Shown here one piece after another: positions 15,664-23,888 of a stretch of DNA of 64,000 bases. The notes below the pieces were generated by a model that did not search any database, was not told the DNA's origin, and worked only from the letters and a program-made list of their open reading frames with translations. Positions within the stretch are counted from its first letter, which is position 1; each line of letters begins with the position of its first letter. Source of the stretch: Burkholderia sp. SRS-W-2-2016 (GTDB lineage: Bacteria > Pseudomonadota > Gammaproteobacteria > Burkholderiales > Burkholderiaceae); NCBI RefSeq assembly GCF_001931485.1, contig NZ_MSDV01000053.1:30382-94381 (forward strand). The letters run 5' to 3'. The translations under genes were made by a program, and so were the position numbers.

Positions 15664-17159
15664 CGTTGTGCTCCGGGCGGCGTGGCGAGCGTGGCGGTGG
15701 TGGCGGGTGTGGGCGTGGCGGGTGCCGTCGCTAACGGCGGCGCGGCGATGTGTCCCGCGAGCGCACTGGCGGCGGCCACCGCCGGGCTCGCCAGATGCGT
15801 GCGCGCGCCGGGCCCCTGGCGGCCGATGAAGTTGCGGTTCGACGTCGATACGCAGCGCTCGCCCGGCGCCGCGATATCGCCGTTCGCGCCGACGCACATC
15901 GAGCAGCCCGGCTCGCGCCATTCGAAGCCCGCGTTCGCGAACACCGTGTCCAGTCCTTCTTCGTGCGCCTGGCGCGCGACCGTCAGCGAACCGGGCACGA
16001 CCCACGCCTTCACGTGCGGCGCGACGTGCGCGCCTTCCACGACCCGAGCCGCCGCGCGCAGATCCTCGATCCGGCTATTCGTGCACGAACCGATGAAGAC
16101 CCGGTCGACGCTCAGTTCTCCCAACTGCTGCCCCGGCTTCACGCCCATGTAGTCGAGCGCGTTGCGCCACGCGCCGCGCTTGCCCGCATCGGCGACGCTG
16201 TCGGGATCGGGCACGCGCTGATCGAGCGCGACCACGTGCTCGGGACTCGTGCCCCACGTGACCTGCACGCCGATGTCCGCCGCGTCGATCTCGACCTCGC
16301 GATCGAAGTGCGCTCCCGGCTCGCTCGCCAGCGCGCGCCATTCGGCGACGGCGGCGTCGAACGCGGCGCCCTGCGGCGCGTGTGGACGGCCGCGCAGATA
16401 GTCGAAAGTGATGTCGTCGGGCGCGACGAGGCCGAACTTGGCGCCCATTTCGATCGTCAGATTGCACAGCGTAAGTCGGCTCTCGATCGACAGCGCGCTA
16501 ACGGCCGAGCCCGCGTATTCGACCGCATAGCCGGTGCCGCCGGCGGCGCCGAGCCGGCCGATCAGATACAGGATCATGTCCTTCGCGCCGACGCCGTCGC
16601 GCAGCGTGCCGTCAAAGCGCACGCGCATTGTCCTCGGACGCTTCTGCCGGATCGTCTGCGTCGCGAGCACGTGCACCACTTCGGTCGAACCGATGCCGAA
16701 CGCGAGCGAGCCCATCGCGCCATGCGTGCAGGTGTGGCTATCCGCGCAGACCAGCAGCGTGCCGGGCAGCGACAGCCCCAGCTCCGGCCCGATCACGTGC
16801 ACGATGCCCTGCTGGCCGCTCGCGCCGCGGTCGAACAGCGGTATCGCGTGATGCTTCATCTGCGCGCGCATCGCGTCGACCATCTCGGTGCTCCAGTCCG
16901 CGTCGCCGGCGCGGCGGCCGGGCTGCGTCGAGATCACGTGATCGAGCGTCGCGAAGGTTTGTCCCGGGCTATCGACCGCGAGCGAGCGCTTCTCCAGTAC
17001 GCGCACCGCCTCGACGCCGGTCAGTTCGTGCAGCAGATGACGGTCGACCTGCAGCAGGTCGATGCCGCTCGCCAGATGCGCGATCACATGGCTGTCCCAC
17101 AGTTTGTCGAACAGCGTGCGAGGCGTGGCGCCGGACGACGCCGGGGCGGGGGTGTGCAT
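15660..17159 (-). CDS. 3-isopropylmalate dehydratase large-subunit-like hydro-lyase
   Basis: A 499-residue aconitase-superfamily protein from the ATG at 17159 (GGAG upstream). TLFDKLWDSHVI begins the LeuC fold. The [4Fe-4S] ligands are in FIGSCTNSRIEDLRAA and in GCSMCVGANGD, and HTCTHGAMGSLAFGIGSTE is the conserved active-site block. An Ala/Thr/Pro-rich C-terminal tail of about 40 residues is unusual for LeuC. With the LeuD-like partner it should hydrate or dehydrate a dicarboxylic acid. Its operon contains an NMT1-type transporter and a PEP-mutase-like lyase but no isopropylmalate synthase or dehydrogenase, so it is probably not the leucine enzyme. Confidence 0.88.
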   Translation of the reverse strand: MHTPAPASSGATPRTLFDKLWDSHVIAHLASGIDLLQVDRHLLHELTGVEAVRVLEKRSLAVDSPGQTFATLDHVISTQPGRRAGDADWSTEMVDAMRAQMKHHAIPLFDRGASGQQGIVHVIGPELGLSLPGTLLVCADSHTCTHGAMGSLAFGIGSTEVVHVLATQTIRQKRPRTMRVRFDGTLRDGVGAKDMILYLIGRLGAAGGTGYAVEYAGSAVSALSIESRLTLCNLTIEMGAKFGLVAPDDITFDYLRGRPHAPQGAAFDAAVAEWRALASEPGAHFDREVEIDAADIGVQVTWGTSPEHVVALDQRVPDPDSVADAGKRGAWRNALDYMGVKPGQQLGELSVDRVFIGSCTNSRIEDLRAAARVVEGAHVAPHVKAWVVPGSLTVARQAHEEGLDTVFANAGFEWREPGCSMCVGANGDIAAPGERCVSTSNRNFIGRQGPGARTHLASPAVAAASALAGHIAAPPLATAPATPTPATTATLATPPGAQR

Positions 17160-17218
17160 ACGAAATCTCCGTGGTGGCGCGCGGCGAACCGCGCGCGCGT
17201 TGAGCGCCAGATTGAGTG

Positions 17219-17995
17219 CTAAGCGTCGTGCGCGAGGTGTTTTTGCCAGGCCAGAAACAGCAGATTGACGACGGTGGCGAACACGAACAGCATCAGCGCG
17301 AGCGCCATGATCGTGCTGGTCTCGCTGCGGTTCATCGCGATCATCAACAGCCGGCCGATCCCGCTTTGCGACGCGAACATCTCGCCGATCAGCGTGCCGA
17401 GCAGCGTCAGCGAAAAGCCGATGCGCAGCCCCGCCACGACTTCCGGCAGGCAGGCGGGCAACAGAATGTGCTTGGCGAATTGCGCGGGCCCGAGCCGGTA
17501 CGTATGCGCGGCGCGCGTATAAATGGGCGGCAGGTTGCGCACCGCGTTCATCGTGAACAGCGCGATCGGCACGATCCCGTGAATCACGCCGAACACGATC
17601 TTGGCCCACAGGCCGAGTCCGCACGCGAGCAGCACGACCGGATAGAGCGTGACCTTCGGAATCGAGTAGAAGCCCATCATCAGCGGTTCGGCCACCTCGC
17701 CGGCGATGCGCCGCGCGCCGAGCAGCAGACCGAGCGCGACGCCGCCCACCGCCGAGATCACGAACGCCGAGCCGAACGCGATCGACGTCACGCGCAGGCT
17801 TTCGGGGAAATCCGCGTCGCTGACGATATGCGTGGCCCGCATCAGTGTGCGCCACGGCGTCGTCACCACCGTCGGCCCGAGCAGTTCGCTGACGAGCTGC
17901 CACAGCGCCAGCAGCACGACGACCAGCACGACGCCGTCGAGCCAGCGGCGCGCATGGCGCGGCCGCGACGTATGCGATACGACGATCGTACTCAT
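17219..17995 (-). CDS. ABC transporter permease (SsuC/TauC family)
   Basis: A 258-residue inner-membrane permease with about six hydrophobic helices and the EAA-like cytoplasmic loop RLGPAQFAKHILLPACLPEVVAGLRIGFSL, which contacts the ATPase. The start overlaps the stop codon of the preceding permease gene as ATGA. With the adjacent permease, ATPase and binding protein it forms an importer of the nitrate/sulfonate/NMT1 type. The 59-bp gap to the LeuC-like gene contains no clear terminator, so the transport and enzyme genes are probably one operon. Confidence 0.88.
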   Translation of the reverse strand: MSTIVVSHTSRPRHARRWLDGVVLVVVLLALWQLVSELLGPTVVTTPWRTLMRATHIVSDADFPESLRVTSIAFGSAFVISAVGGVALGLLLGARRIAGEVAEPLMMGFYSIPKVTLYPVVLLACGLGLWAKIVFGVIHGIVPIALFTMNAVRNLPPIYTRAAHTYRLGPAQFAKHILLPACLPEVVAGLRIGFSLTLLGTLIGEMFASQSGIGRLLMIAMNRSETSTIMALALMLFVFATVVNLLFLAWQKHLAHDA

Positions 17996-18750
17996 GCGGC
18001 CTCCCGCCGGATGCGCCGGTACAGGCGCGTTTCGGCCGCGCGCAACAGGCCGTTCAGGGTCGCGACGAACACGAGCATCAACACCATCAGCCCGTACATG
18101 GTCGGATTGTCGAAGGCGTTGTACGCGAACGCGATCTGATAGCCGAAGCCGGAACCGGACAACACGAACTCGCCGGCCACCACCGCGATAAACGCGTAGA
18201 CCACGGTCAATTTGATGCCGGTAAACACGTACGGCAGACTCGCCGGCAGCGTAATCAGCCGGATCTCCTGCAACGCGCTCATCCGGCAAACCTTCGCGGT
18301 CCGAAGCATCACGCGCGGCACGCGTTCGAGCCCGTTGAGCGTATTTACCGCCATCGCCACCACCGCGAAAATGAAACCGATGCCGACCAGCGGCCAGCGG
18401 TTCAGCCCAAAAATCACGATCAGGATCGGATACAGCACGAACACCGGCACCGCGTAATACGACAACAAAAGCGGATCGAGCACGCGCCGCAAACGCGGCA
18501 GCCGGAACAGCACGACACCGCCGATAAAGCCGAACACGACCGCAAGCAACACCGCGAGCAGCGCGGTGCCGAGCGTTTGCACAATGTCGCTGGTGTACTG
18601 GCCGGAGACCAGCAGACTCCACGCGCTCGCGAGCATCGCCGACGGCGGAATGAACGACACCGGATTGATCCACGCCATCCGCGTGACGAGTTCGAGCAGC
18701 GCGACGAGCGCGACCACGATGCCGATGCGCCAACGCGCGGCCACGCTCAT
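17992..18750 (-). CDS. ABC transporter permease (SsuC/TauC family)
   Basis: A 252-residue permease with about six membrane helices and the EAA loop MLRTAKVCRMSALQEIRLITLPASLPYVFTGIKLTV. Two different permeases instead of one homodimer suggest a heterodimeric channel. It overlaps its neighbours by 4 bp on both sides (ATGA at 18747-18750 and 17992-17995), so translation is tightly coupled. The open frame continues to 18798 inside the ATPase gene; the ATG at 18750 was chosen because of the overlap. Confidence 0.88.
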   Translation of the reverse strand: MSVAARWRIGIVVALVALLELVTRMAWINPVSFIPPSAMLASAWSLLVSGQYTSDIVQTLGTALLAVLLAVVFGFIGGVVLFRLPRLRRVLDPLLLSYYAVPVFVLYPILIVIFGLNRWPLVGIGFIFAVVAMAVNTLNGLERVPRVMLRTAKVCRMSALQEIRLITLPASLPYVFTGIKLTVVYAFIAVVAGEFVLSGSGFGYQIAFAYNAFDNPTMYGLMVLMLVFVATLNGLLRAAETRLYRRIRREAA

Positions 18751-19610
18751 GACTGGCTCCCGAGCGCCTTCATCGCCTCGGCGCGCAGCAGGCCCCACAC
18801 CTGCGCGCTCAGTTCTCCGAAGCGTGCATCGGTGGCGATCTGACTATCGCGCAGGCGCGGCCAGTGAGTTTCGATCGTCGCGATGAAACGGCCCGGACAG
18901 GCCGACATCACGCCGATCCGGTCCGACAGCAGCACCGCTTCGTCGATCGAGTGGGTAATCAGCATCACGGTCGCGCCGGTGTCGCGCCACAGCTTCAGCG
19001 TCTCGTCGCCCATCAGCAGACGGGTCTGCTGATCGAGCGCGCCGAACGGCTCGTCGAGCAGCAACAGGCGCGGCCGCACCACCATTGCGCGCGCGATGCA
19101 CACGCGCTGGCGCATGCCGCCGGACAGTTGCGCCGGATACGCATTCGCGAACGCCTTCAGCCCCATGAACGACAGCGCGTGCTCGACCCGCTCGCGCACT
19201 TCGGTCTCCGAAACACCGGCGCGGCGCGCGGCGAACGCGGCGTTGTCGAACACGTTCAGCCACGGAAAACTCGCGTCCTCCTGAAACACCACCGCGACGC
19301 CGTCGGGCACCTGGCGCCCCACCTCGCGGCCTTCGAATTCGACCTTGCCGCCGCTCGCCGGATTGAGCCCGGCGAGCACGTCGAGCAGCGTGGACTTGCC
19401 GCAGCCCGACGGGCCGACCACCGAGAAGAACTCGCCCGCGCGCAGTTCGAGACTCACCGGACCGAGCGCGTGAAACGGCGGCTTGCCGCCGCTGCCCGGA
19501 TAGATGCGCGTGACGTCGGTCAGCCGCGCCTCGACGCGCTCGCCGTCGCCGCGCGCCGCCTGGTCCGGCACGACCGAGATGCGCGCGCCCTTGTTCGCGA
19601 ATGCGCTCAT
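18747..19610 (-). CDS. ABC transporter ATP-binding protein (SsuB/TauB family)
   Basis: A 287-residue nucleotide-binding subunit. Walker A GPSGCGKST, Q-loop VFQEDASFPWLNV, signature LSGGMRQRVCIARA, Walker B LLLLDEPFGALD and the switch histidine in MLITHSIDEAV are all intact. It powers the two permeases encoded next in the operon. It starts 7 bp after the binding-protein stop codon. A short extra N-terminus of about 30 residues precedes the ATPase fold. Confidence 0.93.
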   Translation of the reverse strand: MSAFANKGARISVVPDQAARGDGERVEARLTDVTRIYPGSGGKPPFHALGPVSLELRAGEFFSVVGPSGCGKSTLLDVLAGLNPASGGKVEFEGREVGRQVPDGVAVVFQEDASFPWLNVFDNAAFAARRAGVSETEVRERVEHALSFMGLKAFANAYPAQLSGGMRQRVCIARAMVVRPRLLLLDEPFGALDQQTRLLMGDETLKLWRDTGATVMLITHSIDEAVLLSDRIGVMSACPGRFIATIETHWPRLRDSQIATDARFGELSAQVWGLLRAEAMKALGSQS

Positions 19611-19617
19611 CGTGACC

Positions 19618-20619
19618 TCAGCCTTTCGAGCGCAAATCGGCCGGCAGTTGCGACTGATCGATGATCTTCGACCAGTCGAACGGACCCGCGGGAATCGCTT
19701 TCACCAGAATCAGGCCCTTCAGCACTTCGTCCATGCTGGCCATGTCGAAGCTGCCTTCGCTCCAGTATTTCGGATCGTTGTCGAGCACGTCGCTGATCGC
19801 CGACAGCGCCACCTTCGGATCCATCTTGTACTGGCGCGCGACGATCTGCGCGCTCTCGTCGCGATGCGCGGCGATGTATTGCACCGCCTTGCGACGCGCG
19901 AGAATGATCCCGCGAATCACCTCCGGATGCGCTTTCAGATAATCGGTGCGCACCACGCCGACCGTTTGCGTTTCGTTCGGCACGACGTCGCTCGCGCGGA
20001 ACGCGATCTTCACGATGTCTTTTTTCTCGCTGAACGCGGGCTCGGTCATATAGCCGGCGTCGATCGCGCCCTGCTGCAACGAGGTCAGCATCCCGCTCGA
20101 ACTGCCGACCGGTTTGCGCTGCACCTGGCCGGTCAAGCCGGCTCGATCGAGCGCGATCGTGCTGATCGTGTCGGTGGTCGACTTCGGGCTGCTGTAGCCC
20201 ATCGTCTTGCCCTTCATCTGCTTGATGCCGGTGATCGTGCCGCTCTTCGGCTGGACCCACACGAGATCGGCGAGGCTTTGCACGCCGCCGTGCACGATGG
20301 TCAGATCGACGCCCTGCTTGATCGCCGAGATCGCCGCGGGCAATGCGACTTCACCGTACGGAATCTCCGAGGCCATCGCATTGCGCACCGTCGTGCCGCC
20401 GCCTTCCGACGTGATGAAGCCCGTCACGTCGACGCCCTGCTCCTTGAAAAAGCCCTTTTCCAGCGCGACCGCGAAAGGCACGCCGTACATGCCGTCGCCC
20501 CAGTGCGTGACAGTGAGCGGCGCGGCTTGCGCGGACGGCGCGAACGCGGGGCCGGCCACGGTGGCCGCGAGCGCGACCGTCAGACAGATAGTTCGCGCGA
20601 ATCGACGAGTCGCCAGCAT
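19618..20619 (-). CDS. NMT1/SsuA-type substrate-binding protein
   Basis: A 333-residue periplasmic binding protein with a Sec signal peptide (RRFARTICLTVALAATVAGPAFA, cleavage about residue 33 after AQA). The mature chain starts PLTVTHWGDGMYGVPFAVALEKGFFKEQGVDV, typical of the NMT1/THI5/taurine-binding class, and has a SEGGGTTVRNAMASEIPYGE ligand loop. It is the first gene of the seven-gene operon, so its level should be highest, as is usual for binding proteins. The ligand is probably the organic acid degraded by the downstream hydro-lyase and lyase (inference). Confidence 0.88.
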   Translation of the reverse strand: MLATRRFARTICLTVALAATVAGPAFAPSAQAAPLTVTHWGDGMYGVPFAVALEKGFFKEQGVDVTGFITSEGGGTTVRNAMASEIPYGEVALPAAISAIKQGVDLTIVHGGVQSLADLVWVQPKSGTITGIKQMKGKTMGYSSPKSTTDTISTIALDRAGLTGQVQRKPVGSSSGMLTSLQQGAIDAGYMTEPAFSEKKDIVKIAFRASDVVPNETQTVGVVRTDYLKAHPEVIRGIILARRKAVQYIAAHRDESAQIVARQYKMDPKVALSAISDVLDNDPKYWSEGSFDMASMDEVLKGLILVKAIPAGPFDWSKIIDQSQLPADLRSKG

Positions 20620-20705
20620 CGTTTTGTCTCCATCCAGTAGTCACGGTCGAGCCGTTTTTTGTGGTGTGGCCGCGGCGTTTGCACCGATTCGCGAACGCCG
20701 CCGCG

Positions 20706-20728
20706 ACGCGTTTCGATTCGAAACGCGT
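20706..20728. promoter_or_regulatory. 23-bp perfect palindrome upstream of the transporter/hydro-lyase operon
   Basis: ACGCGTTTCGA and its reverse complement flank one T (20717). It lies between the binding-protein start (20619) and the GntR gene, next to a second motif at 20732-20745, in the expected promoter region. Likely a regulator site; the binder is not proven. Confidence 0.6.
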
Positions 20729-20731
20729 AAA

Positions 20732-20745
20732 TTAATGTATGCGTT
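20732..20745. promoter_or_regulatory. Candidate GntR/FCD site, TTAAYGTATGCRTT copy 1
   Basis: TTAATGTATGCGTT matches a site upstream of the second FCD-type GntR gene (23719-23732) at 12 of 14 positions. Its core AAYGYATRCRTT is a degenerate palindrome, as expected for a FadR-subfamily dimer. Confidence 0.5.
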
Positions 20746-20834
20746 ATTTGCGACTAAGGAAAGGAGAATCGCGTGCAGGTTAACCCGCTTACCGGCCGAC
20801 GCGCACCTGGCGGGGCCGTCGCACAGTCAGGTCG

Positions 20835-21668
20835 TCAGGCCTGCTGAATGCCGAACTGCGTCAGCACATTGGTCTGATCGCGCCAGCCGCGTTCGCGATG
20901 CGCGCGATACAGGCCGCTCGCGCGCGCCGCGTCGCCGCCACGGATCGCGGCAACGATCGCGCGGTGTTCCTCGATCGATTTGGCCGGCTGCGGATGCGGC
21001 TTCACGCGCTGGGTCAAACGCCGCACGCGATGCACCTGGTCGCGGCAGTTCATCACGAGTCGCACCAGACGCGCGTTGCCGCCGAGCGTGACGAGGGTCT
21101 CGTGAAACACCTCGTCGGCTTCGGCCCACGCGAGCATGTCGCCGCGCGCGAGCGCGTCGGTCATCTGCGCGCACGCGTCGTCGAGCGGGGTGAGATCGAC
21201 GTCGGCGCGTTCGGCCAGCAGCGCCGCCGCGGTCGATTCGAGGCTGATCAGCACCTCGTAGATATGACGAATGTCGGACAGCGAGACGGGCACGATGCGG
21301 ATACCGCGGCGCGGCACGATCCGCACGAGCCCTTCGCTTTGCAGCCGCACCGCAGCCTCGCGGATCGGCGTGCGACTAAAGCCGAGCAGCAACGCGAGTT
21401 CCTGTTCGAGCAGTTGCGTGCCGGGCGTCAATTCGCTTTCGATAATCCTGCGGCGCAACTCGCGATAAGCGGCTTCGGTGGAACTCGGGCGGCGCGCGTC
21501 GGCGGGTTCGTGGTGATCGGAGTGATCGGCTTGAACGGCCGCTTGCGGAGTGGACTGCGTGGGCTGTGCGGCGGACGCCTGCTTCGCCGCCCTCGATGCG
21601 CGCGCCGGTGCGCGACTGCTGGTGTGCTTCGCGGAGCGGGCCGGCGGTGTCGCGCGCGAAGCAGACAT
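20835..21668 (-). CDS. GntR-family (FadR subfamily, FCD domain) transcriptional regulator
   Basis: A 277-residue regulator. A low-complexity Ala/Ser/Gln-rich N-terminus of about 60 residues precedes the GntR winged helix (YRELRRRIIESELTPGTQLLEQELALLLGFSRTPIREA). The FCD helical domain follows, with LISLESTAAALLAERA, WAEADEVFHETLV and KSIEEHRAIVAAIRGGDA carrying the usual Asp/His metal and ligand sites. It lies directly upstream of, and on the same strand as, the transporter/hydro-lyase operon, 215 bp from its first gene. It is the obvious repressor or activator of that operon, responding to its carboxylate substrate. Confidence 0.9.
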   Translation of the reverse strand: MSASRATPPARSAKHTSSRAPARASRAAKQASAAQPTQSTPQAAVQADHSDHHEPADARRPSSTEAAYRELRRRIIESELTPGTQLLEQELALLLGFSRTPIREAAVRLQSEGLVRIVPRRGIRIVPVSLSDIRHIYEVLISLESTAAALLAERADVDLTPLDDACAQMTDALARGDMLAWAEADEVFHETLVTLGGNARLVRLVMNCRDQVHRVRRLTQRVKPHPQPAKSIEEHRAIVAAIRGGDAARASGLYRAHRERGWRDQTNVLTQFGIQQA

Positions 21669-21777
21669 GGTGTGATCCTCGTTTGAATCGCATCGGCACG
21701 ATGCGGGTGTGTGGCGGCAATCTTAGCACCGCTAAATCAACGCGGCGTGGCCCCGCTTTGCCCGCTAACGTCTGCTC

Positions 21778-22665
21778 TCACACGCCGGCCAGATGCGTGA
21801 GCAACGCGCGGCACGCGGCCGGCAAAGCATCGAGCGAACGCACGCCGACCAGCAGCTCGCGCGCCGCCCACGGGTCGGTCAGCGCGACGATCGCGAGACC
21901 GTCGCGGCCCGCGTGCTGCCGCGCGACCGCTTCCGGCATCACGCCCAGCCCGAGGCCGGCGGCGATCATCACGCACTGCGCGTCGTAGCCGGTCACCTGA
22001 ATACGGACCTGCACGGGCCGGCCGTGTTCGTGCGCGGCGCGCGTCAACTGCTGGCTGATCGCGGTATCCGGCGGCAACGCGACGAATTCGTGCGCGAGCG
22101 TGTCGGCGAACGGCAGCGCGTCGGCGCTCGCAAGCGGATGACCGGGCGGCGTAACCAGCACCAGATTGTCGTGGCGATAAGCAAACGTCTGCACCGCATA
22201 GCCATGCGGGACCGACGTGAAGATGCCGATATCGGCCGCGTTATCGACCAGCGCGCGGACCACCTGGGTACTCGGCTTTTCTTCGAGCTGGATCCTCACC
22301 TGCGGATGACTCGCCGCGAAACCGCGCAACTCACGCGGCAAAAACTGCACGATAGACGAGATGTTCGCGGCGACCCGCACCAGACCGCTCACGTCCTCGG
22401 TGTAATCGCGCATCTGCACCGCGATGTCGTCGAGTTGATGCAGCGCGCGATGGGCGAGCGCAACGAGCCGCCGCCCCGCATCGGTCGGCGCGACGCCCTT
22501 GTTCGTGCGATGCAGCAGGCTCACGCCGAGCAGCGCTTCGATTTCGCTGATGCGCTTGCTGACCGCCGCGGCGGCGATGTGCTCGCGCCCGGCGGCGGCC
22601 GCGATCGTGCCGGTCTCGGCGACAGCGACGAACAGGCGTAACGACAGCGGATCGAGCGAGGACAT
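21778..22665 (-). CDS. LysR-family transcriptional regulator
   Basis: A 295-residue regulator from the ATG at 22665; an ATG at 22686 would add seven residues. The N-terminal winged helix reads SLRLFVAVAETGTIAAAAGREHIAAAAVSKRISEIEALLGVSLLHRT, followed by a periplasmic-binding-protein-like effector domain. It is divergent from the glutaredoxin-DinB gene (162 bp between start codons), the usual arrangement for a LysR regulator and its target. Whether it controls that gene or others is unknown. No second signature gives the ligand. Confidence 0.9.
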   Translation of the reverse strand: MSSLDPLSLRLFVAVAETGTIAAAAGREHIAAAAVSKRISEIEALLGVSLLHRTNKGVAPTDAGRRLVALAHRALHQLDDIAVQMRDYTEDVSGLVRVAANISSIVQFLPRELRGFAASHPQVRIQLEEKPSTQVVRALVDNAADIGIFTSVPHGYAVQTFAYRHDNLVLVTPPGHPLASADALPFADTLAHEFVALPPDTAISQQLTRAAHEHGRPVQVRIQVTGYDAQCVMIAAGLGLGVMPEAVARQHAGRDGLAIVALTDPWAARELLVGVRSLDALPAACRALLTHLAGV

Positions 22666-22826
22666 GACGGCAACGGATCGGGTCACGGAGATCGCAGTGT
22701 AGCGAATCGCACGCGTCGCAACACGCTGTCATCGCGCGCGACGATGGCGGCATGGCGAAGCACTGCTTTTATAGCGCACGTATCCGCGGGATCATCGGGC
22801 ATCACGACATGCGGCGGGAGACGACC

Positions 22827-23651
22827 ATGAGCACAACGGTAAATACGGCGATGAGCGCAACACCCCAACCCACCACAGCCAGCACGAACGCAGGCGCGAA
22901 GATCCGGGTGTTCTGGCAGCCCGGCTGTTCGTCGTGCCTGCGCACCAAGGAATTCCTCACCAAACAGGGAATCGCATTCGAATCGATCGACGTGCACAAC
23001 GATCCGGCCGGCCGCGACGCGCTGTTCGAACTCGGCGTGCGCAGCGTGCCGGTCGTCGCGATCGGGATGCGCTACACGTTCTGCCAGAGCATCAACGACG
23101 TGATCCGCTTCCTCGACCTGAAGACCGATCCGAATCCGCCGTTGCCGCCGGCCGAACTGGTGGAGAAGCTCGCGCACGTGCTCGCGGCCAACGTGCGCTA
23201 CACCCGTCAATTCGGCGACGCGTATTTCCGCGAGCCGTTCCGCAACCGCAACCGCACGCCCGCCGGGCTCACGTTCCATGTGTTCCGCGTCGCCGAAATG
23301 GGTATCGAGGCCGCCCGGCAGATCGATCTGCGTTTCGAATCGTTCGACGACCAGCCGCCCGCCGACTGGTCCCAGCAGGACATCGCGCGCCGGGGCGAGA
23401 GCGTGCGGCAGCGTCTGCTCGACTGGTGGGACAGCGAGGCGGACCGTTCGCTATCCTACGAAGTGCCGACCTATTACGGCCGCCGCTCGATGCACGAGGT
23501 GCTGGAACGCACCGCATGGCACGCGGCGCAGCATACGCGGCAGGTCGCGTTGATGCTGGAGCGCGAAAACATCGCCGCCGACGGCCCGCTGACGCGCGAC
23601 GACCTCGCCGGTCTGCCGGTGCCCGACGAAGTGTGGGACGACCAGAAGTAA
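22827..23651 (+). CDS. Glutaredoxin-DinB fusion protein
   Basis: A 274-residue soluble protein from the ATG at 22827 (GGGAG 6 nt upstream). Residues about 24-100 are a glutaredoxin domain with the active site C34-S-S-C37 and the cis-proline in VRSVPVVAIG. The C-terminal half resembles the DinB/DUF664 four-helix bundle. It has an H-x3-H pair in TAWHAAQHTRQ near residue 230, which is the usual metal-binding helix; I do not see a convincing third histidine. DinB-type proteins include thiol-dependent transferases, so a fused glutaredoxin suggests a glutathione-linked redox or detoxification step (inference). It is divergent from a LysR regulator. Confidence 0.8.
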   Translation: MSTTVNTAMSATPQPTTASTNAGAKIRVFWQPGCSSCLRTKEFLTKQGIAFESIDVHNDPAGRDALFELGVRSVPVVAIGMRYTFCQSINDVIRFLDLKTDPNPPLPPAELVEKLAHVLAANVRYTRQFGDAYFREPFRNRNRTPAGLTFHVFRVAEMGIEAARQIDLRFESFDDQPPADWSQQDIARRGESVRQRLLDWWDSEADRSLSYEVPTYYGRRSMHEVLERTAWHAAQHTRQVALMLERENIAADGPLTRDDLAGLPVPDEVWDDQK

Positions 23652-23718
23652 TGCTTCGGCTTCGCAAAACGCGGCAAAAGCGGATATCCCGGTAGTTTTT
23701 CCTTTCAACATGCCGACG

Positions 23719-23732
23719 TTAACGTATGCATT
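23719..23732. promoter_or_regulatory. Candidate GntR/FCD site, TTAAYGTATGCRTT copy 2
   Basis: TTAACGTATGCATT lies just upstream of the -35 box of the GntR promoter at 23735-23762 and matches the site at 20732-20745. Confidence 0.5.
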
Positions 23733-23734
23733 GC

Positions 23735-23762
23735 TTGGCGTTGCGCCGCGCTCCCGTATAAT
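23735..23762 (+). promoter_or_regulatory. Sigma-70-type promoter of the second GntR gene
   Basis: TTGGCG and a perfect TATAAT are separated by 16 bp. The predicted start, near 23769, falls inside the inverted repeat at 23766-23799. Confidence 0.6.
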
Positions 23763-23765
23763 CGG

Positions 23766-23799
23766 CTGACGCCGTCGCGCGAAACCGCGACGGCGTCAG
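23766..23799. promoter_or_regulatory. 14-bp perfect inverted repeat at the transcription start
   Basis: CTGACGCCGTCGCG and its reverse complement are separated by 6 nt (CGAAAC). It sits where transcription should begin and would fold at the 5' end of the message. No T-run follows, so it is not a terminator; an autoregulatory operator or a stabilising 5' hairpin fits better. Confidence 0.6.
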
Positions 23800-23888
23800 T
23801 CGGCGTGCCGTCGCCCGCAAGCGGCGCCGGTCGGCCGCTCCGAGTCCGCCTTTTCGACGTCCGTACGCAAGGTACGCGCTCGCACAAC

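Noticed and set aside
15037..17159. leuC/leuD of leucine biosynthesis
   Set aside because: No leuA/leuB nearby; the operon partners are an ABC importer and a PEP-mutase-type lyase, so a catabolic dehydratase is more likely.
23766..23799. Inverted repeat as a rho-independent terminator after the glutaredoxin-DinB gene
   Set aside because: No T-run follows, and it lies after a good promoter at the expected transcription start.
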